This document shows positions 1-7,244 of a stretch of 64,000 bases of DNA, in pieces. A model generated the notes under the pieces. That model saw only the letters and a program-made list of their open reading frames with translations, did not search any database and was not told the DNA's origin. The DNA is taken from the NCBI RefSeq assembly GCF_014595975.1, contig NZ_JABWGQ010000053.1, forward strand, positions 1 to 64,000, written 5' to 3'. Both the position numbers and the translations under genes were made by a program. Each line of letters starts with the position of its first letter. Positions within the stretch are counted from its first letter, which is position 1. Source of the DNA: Sphingopyxis sp. LK2115 (GTDB lineage: Bacteria > Pseudomonadota > Alphaproteobacteria > Sphingomonadales > Sphingomonadaceae).

Positions 1-385
1 CCGGCGTCAGCCGGACAGATAAGGTGGGACGATTCTGTTGCCCGGCTCGTCCCCAGCCGCTGGTATCCGATTCTGTTGCCCGGTTCGGTCCGAACCGCGT
101 TCTATTTGTCTAACCTTAGGCCGCGAGGCTTATCGGTTAGGCAGCAAGAGCGAGTGCTTCGTTATCGTTAGCACTTATTGGTTTTGAGCCTTGAACGGGT
201 TACTCAGCCCGGAAGAAAGCATCGTCTTTGAACACACGTCGATCCTGGTTCGGCCCCGTCAGAAACCCGCGCACCCTTGCGAAAACGCGGGTTTGTGGTG
301 GAGCCGCCGGGTACTGCCCCCGGGTCCGCTGTGTCTATTCCACGACACCATTTATCCTCATAGTCGGCCGAAACCGACGCCCCCC
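1..385 (-). ncRNA. ssrA: Two-piece (permuted) transfer-messenger RNA
   Basis: tmRNA rescues stalled ribosomes and tags the unfinished protein. On the minus strand the acceptor piece comes first and ends in CCA at 296. The coding piece starts near 257 with GGGGCCG, which pairs with CGGCTCC just before that CCA (7 bp, one wobble), as expected for the circularly permuted alphaproteobacterial gene. The tag frame runs from 172 down to 137 and reads ANDNEALALAA then TAA. The spacer of about 38 nt between the pieces would be removed. The 5' end of the acceptor piece (about 350-390) and the 3' end of the coding piece (at or just before base 1) are not certain. Confidence 0.93.
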
Positions 386-456
386 ATATAGGAAACCGGC
401 CCGCCTATGGGAAGGGGGTCTCCATGCTCCCATCCGCGGCTATCCGGGGGAAAGGA

Positions 457-879
457 TTATTTCCGTCGCAATTCGTCGCGGATTTCGGTGAGCAGATCGA
501 CCTCGCTCGGCCCCGCGGGCGCAGCCTCCGCCTCCTGTTTTCGGATCACCCGGTTCACCCAGCGAACGAGCAGGAAGATGATGAAGGCGAGGATCAGGAA
601 ATTGATCACTGCGGTGATAAAGGCGCCATAGCCGATCATCGCCACGCCCGCCTCTTTCAGCGCGGCATAGTCGGTTGCGGGCACCCCGTCGGGCACGCGG
701 CCGAGCAGGATGAACTGGCTCGAAAAATCGACCCCGCCAAAGATCGCGCCGACCAGCGGCATGATGACATCTTCGGTCAGCGAGCCGGTGATCGTCGCAA
801 AGGCGCCGCCGATGATGACCCCCACCGCCAGGTCGATGACATTGCCCTTGGCGATGAATTGCCTGAACTCTCCCAGCAT
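457..879 (-). CDS. mscL: Large-conductance mechanosensitive channel MscL
   Basis: MscL forms a homopentameric inner-membrane pore that opens under membrane tension and releases solutes during hypo-osmotic shock. The 140-residue product has the family's usual length and its N-terminal signature ([17 protein letters not shown], residues 8-24), followed by the first transmembrane helix, a periplasmic loop, a second hydrophobic helix (about 83-105) and a charged C-terminal helix ending RDELRRK. It is transcribed towards the tmRNA gene and divergently from the lemA-like gene. Identification is secure from the N-terminal signature and the two-helix layout. Confidence 0.96.
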   Translation of the reverse strand: MLGEFRQFIAKGNVIDLAVGVIIGGAFATITGSLTEDVIMPLVGAIFGGVDFSSQFILLGRVPDGVPATDYAALKEAGVAMIGYGAFITAVINFLILAFIIFLLVRWVNRVIRKQEAEAAPAGPSEVDLLTEIRDELRRK

Positions 880-996
880 GTTGGCGCTCCCCGAAAACCC
901 GAACCTGGCCGCAAAGCGTGCCGCGGCGATTGCACAAAGGCAAGCGCCTTCCTATTATGTGTATTGTTGCGGCAAAACGCCGCCGGAGGGAGCCTG

Positions 997-1599
997 ATGA
1001 CCATGACCTATCGCAACGCCCGCTGGTTGATCCTGCCCGTCGCCGCGATGAGCCTGTCCGCGTGCGGCATCAACAGCGTGCCGACCAAGGAAGAGGCCGC
1101 CAAGGCCAAATGGGCCAATGTCGAGGCCGCTTATCAGCGGCGCGCCGACCTGATCCCCAACCTCGTCGAAACCGCCAGGGGCGCCGCGCAGATCGAACAA
1201 TCGACGCTCGAAGGCGTGATCCAGGCGCGCGCGTCGGCGACGCAGGTCAAGCTCAGCACCGACGACCTGGACGATCCCGCCAAGGTGCAGGCGTTCCAGC
1301 AGGCGCAGGGTAACGTGTCGAGCGCGCTCAGCCGCCTGCTCGCCACCGTCGAATCCTATCCGACGCTCGCCAGCCAGCAGCGTTTCGCCGACCTGATGAC
1401 CCAGCTTGAGGGCACCGAAAATCGCATCAACGTGTCGGTGCAGGATTATAACGCCGCGGTGCAGGACTATAATACGACGATCCGCACCTTCCCCGACATC
1501 ATCGGCGCCAAGATCGTCCATGGCGCCCGGCCGATGACGCCGTATCGCGCGGTGACGCCCAACGCCAACCAGGCGCCAAAGGTCGATTTCGGACAATAA
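997..1599 (+). CDS. LemA family lipoprotein
   Basis: LemA-family proteins are membrane-anchored helical proteins of uncertain biochemical role. The start at 997 follows a strong GGAGGG site at 985-990. The 200-residue product opens with a signal sequence ending in a lipobox (LSAC, Cys about residue 20), so it should be a lipoprotein. It then carries the LemA hallmark RRADLIPNLVETARG and long helices rich in Gln and Ala. The TPM gene starts one base after its stop, which makes a three-gene operon with the two TPM-domain genes. LemA plus glycine-tailed TPM proteins is a recurrent bacterial pairing; the function of the set is not established. Confidence 0.9.
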   Translation: MTMTYRNARWLILPVAAMSLSACGINSVPTKEEAAKAKWANVEAAYQRRADLIPNLVETARGAAQIEQSTLEGVIQARASATQVKLSTDDLDDPAKVQAFQQAQGNVSSALSRLLATVESYPTLASQQRFADLMTQLEGTENRINVSVQDYNAAVQDYNTTIRTFPDIIGAKIVHGARPMTPYRAVTPNANQAPKVDFGQ

Positions 1600-1600
1600 G

Positions 1601-2428
1601 GTGGGCACACCCGCCTTTCTCCGTTCGCTGGCGGAAGCGGCCCTTTCCGGGCTGCTGCTTTTTGCCGTGCCCGCAACCGCGCAGACCTTTCCCAAGCTTG
1701 CGGGCCAACCCGTCGTCGATCAGGCGGACATCATTCCCGCGGCTGAAGAAGCCGCGCTCAATGCGCAGCTGCTCGACCTCGAAAAACGCACGGGGCACCA
1801 GCTTGTCGTTGCGACGGTCAGCGATCTGGAAGGCCGCGATGTGGCCGATTACGGTTATCGCCTCGGCCGCGAATGGGGGATCGGCGATGCCGAGCGTGAC
1901 GATGGCGTCGTCTTCCTGATCGCCCCGAACGAGCGGCGGATGCACATCGCGGTCGGGCTGGGGCTCGAACCCGTGCTGACCGATGCGATGTCGGGCCGGA
2001 TCATCCGCGATACCATTACCCCGCATTTCAAGAAGGGCGACTATCCCGGCGGCATCCAGGCCGGGGTGAACGCCATCGCCGAACAGATCGAGCTGCCGCC
2101 CGAGGAAGCCGCTGCGCGGGCGCAAGCGGCAGCAGCGCAGGAGCGCGACCGCGCCGACGACGGCAATTTCGGCGGGCTGTTCTTCCTCGGCTTCATCATC
2201 CTCATCTTTTTCGTCATCCCCTGGCTGACGAGCCGCGGGCGCGGCAAGAAACGGCGGCGGCGCCGCGACAGCCCATGGGGCGCGGCGCCCATCATCATCT
2301 GGGGCGACGATGACGATTGGGGCGGCTGGGGCGGCGGCGGATCGTCGTGGGGCGGTGGCGGCGGCTGGGGCGGCTTTTCGGGCGGGGGCGGCAGCTTCGG
2401 CGGCGGCGGCGCGTCGGGCGGCTGGTAG
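1601..2428 (+). CDS. TPM-domain membrane protein with glycine-rich tail (YgcG family)
   Basis: The product (275 aa) has an N-terminal signal peptide (about residues 10-28), a TPM_phosphatase domain (about 35-160, with VVDQADIIP and the conserved HQLVVATV strand), a Gln/Ala-rich linker, one transmembrane helix (FLGFIILIFFVIPWL, about 193-208), a basic stretch and a tail almost wholly made of Gly, Ser, Trp and Phe. That matches YgcG-type proteins, which are inner-membrane proteins with an extracytoplasmic TPM domain. The start is GTG at 1601, directly after the lemA-like stop. Some TPM domains have been assigned phosphatase activity, but that cannot be read from the sequence here. Confidence 0.88.
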   Translation: MGTPAFLRSLAEAALSGLLLFAVPATAQTFPKLAGQPVVDQADIIPAAEEAALNAQLLDLEKRTGHQLVVATVSDLEGRDVADYGYRLGREWGIGDAERDDGVVFLIAPNERRMHIAVGLGLEPVLTDAMSGRIIRDTITPHFKKGDYPGGIQAGVNAIAEQIELPPEEAAARAQAAAAQERDRADDGNFGGLFFLGFIILIFFVIPWLTSRGRGKKRRRRRDSPWGAAPIIIWGDDDDWGGWGGGGSSWGGGGGWGGFSGGGGSFGGGGASGGW

Positions 2429-2440
2429 GGAACGAAAAAC

Positions 2441-3127
2441 ATGCCACGCAAAGTCCATCATGTGAACGCCGAGGACCATCGCATCGTCACCGCTGCGGTC
2501 GCGGCCGCCGAGCGCGCCACCGACGGCGAGATCGTCACGATCATCGCCGCACGGTCGAGCGATTATGACGATGTCGCGCTCGTCTGGGCCAGCGTCGGCG
2601 CATTCCTCGCCATGTCGCTCGTCGCGCTGTTCCCCGATTTCTTTCGCGGCCTTTACGATGCCTTGCGCGGCGGCTGGGGGCATGAACCGACCGCGAACGA
2701 ATGGCTGGGCACGATCATCGCCTTTGGCGTCGTCAAGTGGATCGGCATCTGGCTGATCCTGCTCTGGCGCCCGCTGCGGCTCGCGCTGACGCCGCGGTCG
2801 ATCAAGGCCGCACGCGCCCGCGACCGCGCGATCGACCTGTTCAAGGTCGGAACCGAGGCAAAGACGGTCGGCCGCACCGGCGTCCTCCTCTATGTCAGCC
2901 TTGCCGAGCATCGCGCCGACATCGTCGCCGACGAAGCGATCGCATCGAAGGTGTCGCCCGCCATCTGGGGCGATGCGATGGCCGCGCTGATCGACCGCAT
3001 CCGCGCGGGCCAGCCCGGCGAGGGCATGGCCGAAGCGGTGCGGCAGGTGGGTGCTGTGCTCGCGACCCATTTTCCGAAAAGCGCCGACAATCCCAACGAA
3101 CTCTGCGACCGGTTGATCGAGATTTGA
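2441..3127 (+). CDS. Second TPM-domain membrane protein
   Basis: This 228-residue protein is the third member of the LemA/TPM operon, 12 bp after the previous gene. It lacks a signal peptide and glycine tail. It begins with a short TPM-like segment (TDGEIVTIIAARSSDYDDVA, about 28-47), then two transmembrane helices (about 48-68 and 90-115), and ends with a cytoplasmic-type TPM half (GVLLYVSLAEHRADIVAD about 145-162). The arrangement fits the TPM_phosphatase proteins usually annotated as hypothetical membrane proteins beside LemA. The biochemical role is unknown; membership of the same operon implies the three act together. Confidence 0.82.
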   Translation: MPRKVHHVNAEDHRIVTAAVAAAERATDGEIVTIIAARSSDYDDVALVWASVGAFLAMSLVALFPDFFRGLYDALRGGWGHEPTANEWLGTIIAFGVVKWIGIWLILLWRPLRLALTPRSIKAARARDRAIDLFKVGTEAKTVGRTGVLLYVSLAEHRADIVADEAIASKVSPAIWGDAMAALIDRIRAGQPGEGMAEAVRQVGAVLATHFPKSADNPNELCDRLIEI

Positions 3128-3155
3128 TTTACCGCCTCGGTGCGGGCAAGGCCGT

Positions 3156-3217
3156 GCAATCCGGCACGGTTCACGCGCGTTCTGCGCTGCCGCGCGGCTG
3201 CGCCGCTCGCGATGACG
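3156..3217. repeat. Intergenic palindromic repeat, family A (degenerate copy)
   Basis: This copy begins with GCAATCC and ends with CGCTCGCGATGACG. The same ends occur at 15785-15840 and, in the opposite orientation, at 40058-40138. The middle is GC-rich and self-complementary in parts. It lies between the TPM operon and the Nudix gene. Confidence 0.6.
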
Positions 3218-3231
3218 AAACAGGATGGAAG

Positions 3232-3774
3232 ATGACCCGCCCCGCCCCTGACACGCCGATCGAAACGCGCTGGGAAGGCCGCTTCGTCACGGTCAGGCAG
3301 CAGGGCGATTGGGAATATGTCTCGCGCTCGCGCGGCATCCACGCCGCGGTGATCCTGGCGATCGACGACGCGTCGGATGGACGGCACGTCATCCTTGTCG
3401 AGCAATATCGCGTGCCGCTGAAGCGCAACTGCCTCGAACTGCCCGCGGGGCTGGTCGGCGACGACAGGGCAGGCGAAGCGGCTGAAATCGCCGCCGCGCG
3501 CGAGCTGGAAGAGGAAACCGGCTATCGCGCCGCGACGTGGCGCAACGTCGGCGAGTTCTACAGCTCGCCGGGCATGGTCAGCGAAAGCTTCACGCTGCTG
3601 GTGGCGACCGGATTGACCCGGATCGGCGACGGTGGCGGCGTCGATGGCGAGGACATCATCGTCCATCGCGTCGCGATCCGTGACATCGCCGATTTCGTCG
3701 CGGCGAAACGCGCCGACGGCTGCGGCATCGACGTCCGCGTTGCGATGCTGCTGGCGGGCGGCTGGCTGGCCTGA
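3232..3774 (+). CDS. Nudix hydrolase, ADP-ribose pyrophosphatase type
   Basis: The product (180 aa) hydrolyses a nucleoside diphosphate linked to another group; the length and layout best fit ADP-ribose or nucleotide-sugar pyrophosphatases of the NudF group. The Nudix box is complete: G, five residues, E, seven residues, then RELEEETGY (about residues 75-97), giving the metal-binding glutamates. The SSPGMVSE segment downstream is typical of ADP-ribose pyrophosphatases. The ATG at 3232 is preceded by a purine-rich AGGATGGAAG. It is convergent with the sensor kinase gene. Substrate assignment is inference from family resemblance. Confidence 0.87.
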   Translation: MTRPAPDTPIETRWEGRFVTVRQQGDWEYVSRSRGIHAAVILAIDDASDGRHVILVEQYRVPLKRNCLELPAGLVGDDRAGEAAEIAAARELEEETGYRAATWRNVGEFYSSPGMVSESFTLLVATGLTRIGDGGGVDGEDIIVHRVAIRDIADFVAAKRADGCGIDVRVAMLLAGGWLA

Positions 3775-3804
3775 CGGCGCCTTCCGGTCGAAACGCGGGC
3801 GCGC

Positions 3805-5241
3805 CTATACAGCCGGCAGGCGCAGGCGCACCAGCAGCCCGCCCAGATCCTCGCTCGCTTCCAACGCAATGCCGCCGCCATAGATTTCGGCGACGTCGCG
3901 GACGATCGCCAGCCCCAGGCCGGTGCCCGGCTTGCCGCTGTCGAGCCGCACGCCGCGGTCGAAGATGCGCACACGGTCGGCCGGCGAGATTCCGGGACCG
4001 TCATCCTCGACGATGATTTCCGCCATCGCGCCGTCGCGCCCGATCGTCACGAAAACGCTTCCGCCTCCATATTTCGCTGCATTTTCAAGCAGATTGCCGA
4101 CGAGTTCGTCCAGGTCCTGCCGTTCGACCTGCACGACCAGCGATCGGTCCCCTGCGGCGTCGAGCCGTGTGTCGGGATAAAGGGCGAAGACCGCGCGCGA
4201 CACGCTCTGGACGCTGTCCCACACCACCGCGCGCGCCTGCGCCGCGCCGCGCCGCCCGACCGCGCGCGCGCGCGCAAGATGGTGGTCGACCTGCCGCTGC
4301 ATCGTCGCCGCCTCGCGCCGCACAATGTTCGCAAGCTGCGAATCCGATCCGGTCGCGCTGTTGACGAGCACGGTGAGCGGCGTCTTCAACGCATGCGCAA
4401 GATTGCCGGCGTGCAGCCGCGCCTCCTCCGCTTGCTTTTCATTATGCGCGAGCAGCGCGTTCAGCTCGTCGACCATCGGCTGCACCTCAAGCGGCAGCGG
4501 CGCATCGACGCGGCGGTTATGCCCTCCGCGCATCGCGGCGATCGCGCGCCGGATGTGGCGCAGCGGCCAGAGACCGTAAAAGGTCTGGAGCGCGGCGAGG
4601 ATGATGAGACCGAGCCCCAGCAGCGCGAGACTGGGGATCAGCGTCTTGCGCACCGCGCCGATCTGGGCGTCGAGCGTTTCGCGCGACTGGGCGATCTGAT
4701 AACGCCAGCTGACCTCGCTGCCCGGCAGGATCACATTGCGTTCAAGGATGCGCAGTTCCTCTTCCGGAAACTGGTCGCTGTCATAGGTGTGAAGCTGGTC
4801 GTCGATATGCGGCGTCGGCGCTTTCAATGTGCGTTCCCACAGCGACCGCGAACGATAGGGTTCCTGCCCGCCGCCGCTGATCTGCCAATAAAGCCCGCTA
4901 TAGGGTTCCAGAAACCGCTGGTCGCCCAGCGGCTCGATCAGCCGAACCTCGCCGTCCGGCCCGATCTCGGACGAGCGGATCATCGCGATCAGCACATATT
5001 CAAGGTTCGAGTCGAAATTGCGGGTGATCGCGCTGGTCAGCACGCGGTCGAGCGCGAAACCGCCGCCGATCAGCAGCACCGAAATCCACAGCGCCGCGAT
5101 CGCGATCATCCGTCGCGCCAGCGAGCCGGTCATGCGGCTGGAGGGGGCCGGGCCGTTCGACTGGGAATCCGCGACGGCGACAGCCCCTTCCCGCACGTTT
5201 CGGGTATCCGCTTTGGCTGATTCGTCCTGGTCCATTCTCAT
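3805..5241 (-). CDS. Sensor histidine kinase (PhoQ-like architecture)
   Basis: Membrane sensor of a two-component system, partner of the regulator just upstream. With the start at 5241 it has 478 residues: a hydrophilic N-terminus, first transmembrane helix (about 45-65), a periplasmic sensor region of about 130 residues, a second helix (about 195-215), a HAMP-like linker, the phosphoacceptor box HALKTPLTVL, the N box NLLENAAKYG, and the ATP-binding boxes DDGPGI and GTGLGLAIV. A longer frame back to 5283 would translate an intergenic palindrome, so I prefer 5241; 5235 is also possible and no ribosome site decides it. The signal it senses is unknown. Confidence 0.9.
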   Translation of the reverse strand: MRMDQDESAKADTRNVREGAVAVADSQSNGPAPSSRMTGSLARRMIAIAALWISVLLIGGGFALDRVLTSAITRNFDSNLEYVLIAMIRSSEIGPDGEVRLIEPLGDQRFLEPYSGLYWQISGGGQEPYRSRSLWERTLKAPTPHIDDQLHTYDSDQFPEEELRILERNVILPGSEVSWRYQIAQSRETLDAQIGAVRKTLIPSLALLGLGLIILAALQTFYGLWPLRHIRRAIAAMRGGHNRRVDAPLPLEVQPMVDELNALLAHNEKQAEEARLHAGNLAHALKTPLTVLVNSATGSDSQLANIVRREAATMQRQVDHHLARARAVGRRGAAQARAVVWDSVQSVSRAVFALYPDTRLDAAGDRSLVVQVERQDLDELVGNLLENAAKYGGGSVFVTIGRDGAMAEIIVEDDGPGISPADRVRIFDRGVRLDSGKPGTGLGLAIVRDVAEIYGGGIALEASEDLGGLLVRLRLPAV

Positions 5242-5247
5242 CGAGCC

Positions 5248-5323
5248 GTCATGCTGGCGAAGGCCGGGATCTCGCCGCTGCAATACGAAGCGAGGACGAG
5301 ATGCCGACCTTTGCCGGGATGAC
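5248..5323. repeat. Intergenic palindromic repeat, family B
   Basis: One arm begins GTCAT and contains GGCGAAGGCCGGGATCTCG; the other arm contains CGAGAT and ends GGGATGAC. The arms are imperfect inverted copies. The element sits between the response regulator and kinase genes of one operon. Confidence 0.55.
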
Positions 5324-5364
5324 CGTCAAGGACGGCAAGCTGCTGCATTCCCAACGATCGGGCG

Positions 5365-6030
5365 CTAACCCTGCGGATCGTCGAGCTGGTAGCCGAGGCC
5401 GCGGATGGTGGTGATGATGTCGGCGCCCAATTTTTTTCGGATGCGCGTCACGAACACCTCGATCGTGTTCGAATCGCGGTCGAAATCCTGGTCGTAAATA
5501 TGCTCGATCAGTTCGGTGCGCGACACGACCTTGCCCTTGTGGTGGAGCAGGTAGGAAAGAAGCTTATATTCCTGCGCGGTGAGCTTCACCGGCTCGCCCG
5601 CAAGCGTGACCCGGCCCGATCGCGTGTCAAGACGGACATCGCCCGCCGTCAGCTCGCTCGACGCATTGCCCGACGCGCGGCGGATCAGCGCGCGAAGGCG
5701 CGCGATCAGCTCTTCGGTCTGGAACGGTTTGGCCAGATAATCGTCGGCGCCGGCGTCAAGCCCCGCCACCTTGTCCGACCAGCTGTCGCGCGCGGTCAGC
5801 ACGAGCACCGGGAAATTGCGCTTTTCGCGACGCCAGCGGTCAAGCACGGTCAACCCGTCGATTTCGGGAAGGCCAAGGTCGAGGATCGCGGCGTCATAGG
5901 TTTCGGTCGAACCCAGAAAATGCCCGTCCTCGCCGTCGGTCGCAAGGTCGACGGCATAACCCGCCCCTTCCAGCGTCGCTTTGAGCTGCGGCCCCAGCGT
6001 GGGTTCGTCTTCGACAATCAAGATCCGCAT
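5365..6030 (-). CDS. OmpR/PhoP-family response regulator
   Basis: Cytoplasmic DNA-binding regulator phosphorylated by the downstream kinase. Its 221 residues comprise a receiver domain (residues 1-115; acidic pocket DE near residues 8-9, phosphoacceptor Asp in AAILDLGLPE about residue 51, LVLTARDS, and the KPF lysine about 101) and a winged-helix trans_reg_C domain (about 125-218, with LTAQEYKLLSYLL and a recognition helix near SNTIEVFVTRIRKKLG). It lies between the PepSY gene and the kinase gene, all on the minus strand. Similar PepSY-regulator-kinase sets often resemble PhoP/PhoQ systems. Confidence 0.94.
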   Translation of the reverse strand: MRILIVEDEPTLGPQLKATLEGAGYAVDLATDGEDGHFLGSTETYDAAILDLGLPEIDGLTVLDRWRREKRNFPVLVLTARDSWSDKVAGLDAGADDYLAKPFQTEELIARLRALIRRASGNASSELTAGDVRLDTRSGRVTLAGEPVKLTAQEYKLLSYLLHHKGKVVSRTELIEHIYDQDFDRDSNTIEVFVTRIRKKLGADIITTIRGLGYQLDDPQG

Positions 6031-6145
6031 TCAAACGCCTTTCCTTGGCGCGCCGACCAGCATCGGCGGCATGTTTCGACTGTGTATCAAGTCCGCACGT
6101 TCATCGCAAAAAATGGTTGCGCGTCGGTGCGGTCAGGGTGCGATG

Positions 6146-6454
6146 TCAGGGATTGCGACCGACGATCCGGCCCGTGCGCGCGTCGACATAGACGACGACC
6201 ACCTGGCTGCCGTCCATGAATTTGAGCTTGTAGATCATCCGCCCCGCGTCGAACTGCGGCCCGCCCAGATAGGTCATATCGCTGTAGGGCGGGCGCGAAC
6301 GGACCTCGGCGACCAGCTTGCCCAGCGGCACCACCTGCCCCTCGGCCGCAGCCTGCCGGAGATGTTCATGGTCGCGATCGCCGCGCGCGACCGCGGGCGC
6401 GGCCGCCGAAAGCAGCAACGCAGAGCCGAGCGAAAGGGTCAGGATGCGGAACAT
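6146..6454 (-). CDS. Small secreted PepSY-like protein
   Basis: The 102-residue product has a clear signal peptide (about residues 1-23, cleavage near AVARG) and a mature region that resembles a single PepSY-type domain (helix HEHLRQAAAEGQVVPLGKLV, then strands ending VVVVYVDARTGRIVG). Such proteins are periplasmic and often neighbour two-component systems, where they are thought to modulate the sensor. It is the first gene before the regulator (115 bp gap) and kinase, so co-transcription is likely. The domain call rests on pattern only; no ligand can be inferred. Confidence 0.78.
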   Translation of the reverse strand: MFRILTLSLGSALLLSAAAPAVARGDRDHEHLRQAAAEGQVVPLGKLVAEVRSRPPYSDMTYLGGPQFDAGRMIYKLKFMDGSQVVVVYVDARTGRIVGRNP

Positions 6455-6549
6455 GGCCGTGTCTCTAACGCGAAAGCATTGAATAGCCGATGAATGGCCG
6501 CGTCAGCCGCGGTTCGGGTTCGTGACCGGATGCCATGGCGGCGACGCCA

Positions 6550-6624
6550 TGGTGGGCGCGACAGGGATTGAACCTGTGACCCCACCCGTGTGAAGGGTGT
6601 GCTCTACCGCTGAGCTACGCGCCC
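6550..6624 (-). tRNA. tRNA-Val (anticodon CAC)
   Basis: Minus-strand cloverleaf of 75 nt with encoded CCA. The acceptor stem is GGGCGCG with CGCGCCC. The anticodon stem is CACCC with GGGTG around the loop TTCACAC, giving anticodon CAC. The T arm contains GGTTCAATCC. Confidence 0.95.
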
Positions 6625-6743
6625 GTCCCGGTGCGGACCGTGATCCGCCGTCCGAAAGCCGGACGTCCATAGCCGCTCATGCGGCGAATGCAACGCCCAT
6701 TTGCCTGATCATCGGGTCAACGGAATCGGCCCGGCCGAAACGC

Positions 6744-6775
6744 AAAACGGGCCGCAGCTTGCGCCGCGGCCCGAA
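6744..6775 (-). terminator. Rho-independent terminator of the HU gene
   Basis: Read on the minus strand, a stem GGGCCGC...GCGGCCC (6749-6755 with 6766-6772) is followed by GTTTTGC. It lies 28 bp downstream of the HU stop codon. Confidence 0.75.
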
Positions 6776-6803
6776 ATGTTCATGTCAAAAGGCGCGGGCC
6801 AAC

Positions 6804-7076
6804 TTAGTTGACGGCGTCCTTGAGCGCCTTGCCGGCCTTGAACTTCGGCTGGTTCGACGCCGCGATGGTCATCGTTTCACCGGTGCGCGGGTTGCGGCCG
6901 GTCGACGCCTTGCGCTTGCTGACCGCGAAAGTGCCAAAGCCGACGAGACGGACTTCGCCGCCCTTCTTCAGCGCGCCCGTGATCGCGTCGAAGACGGCTT
7001 CGACGGCCTTGCTGGCATCACCCTTGGTCAGGCCGCTCGAATCGGCGACGGCGGCGATCAGGTCTTGTTTGTTCAT
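6804..7076 (-). CDS. hupB: DNA-binding protein HU
   Basis: HU is a small dimeric nucleoid protein that bends DNA. The 90-residue product starts MNKQDLIAAVA and contains the HU signature: the beta arm with GFGTFAVSKRKASTGRNPRT (about residues 46-65) and the C-terminal helix FKAGKALKDAVN. The length is exactly that of the family. It is a single-gene unit with a promoter-like sequence upstream (7137-7165) and a hairpin terminator downstream, transcribed in the same direction as lon. HU and lon adjacency is common in proteobacteria. Confidence 0.97.
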   Translation of the reverse strand: MNKQDLIAAVADSSGLTKGDASKAVEAVFDAITGALKKGGEVRLVGFGTFAVSKRKASTGRNPRTGETMTIAASNQPKFKAGKALKDAVN

Positions 7077-7136
7077 GCCTAAGGAACCCCTGTATTATGG
7101 TTGGATGATTCTCATGGCCCGAAGCCATGGCGCGTC

Positions 7137-7165
7137 ACTAACGATGTTTAACCCCGGCTTGTCAA
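7137..7165 (-). promoter_or_regulatory. Putative promoter of the HU gene
   Basis: Minus-strand TTGACA at 7165-7160 is a perfect -35 box. After a 17-nt spacer comes GTTAGT, a weak -10 box. It lies about 60-90 bp before the HU start. Confidence 0.45.
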
Positions 7166-7244
7166 AGCAAAAAAGGCAGAAAAACGCCCCAAAACGCCGT
7201 TTCTGCGACGAATTTGGGGCGAAGGGCGGCCTGCGGCCGCCAAC

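Noticed and set aside
1499-3070. 523-codon open frame on the minus strand across the TPM genes
   Set aside because: It is antisense to two genes with recognisable domains and its own product is Arg/Ala/Asp-rich without any family motif, as usual in GC-rich DNA.
5242-5283. Longer N-terminus of the sensor kinase starting at 5283
   Set aside because: It would translate part of an intergenic palindrome and has no ribosome site.
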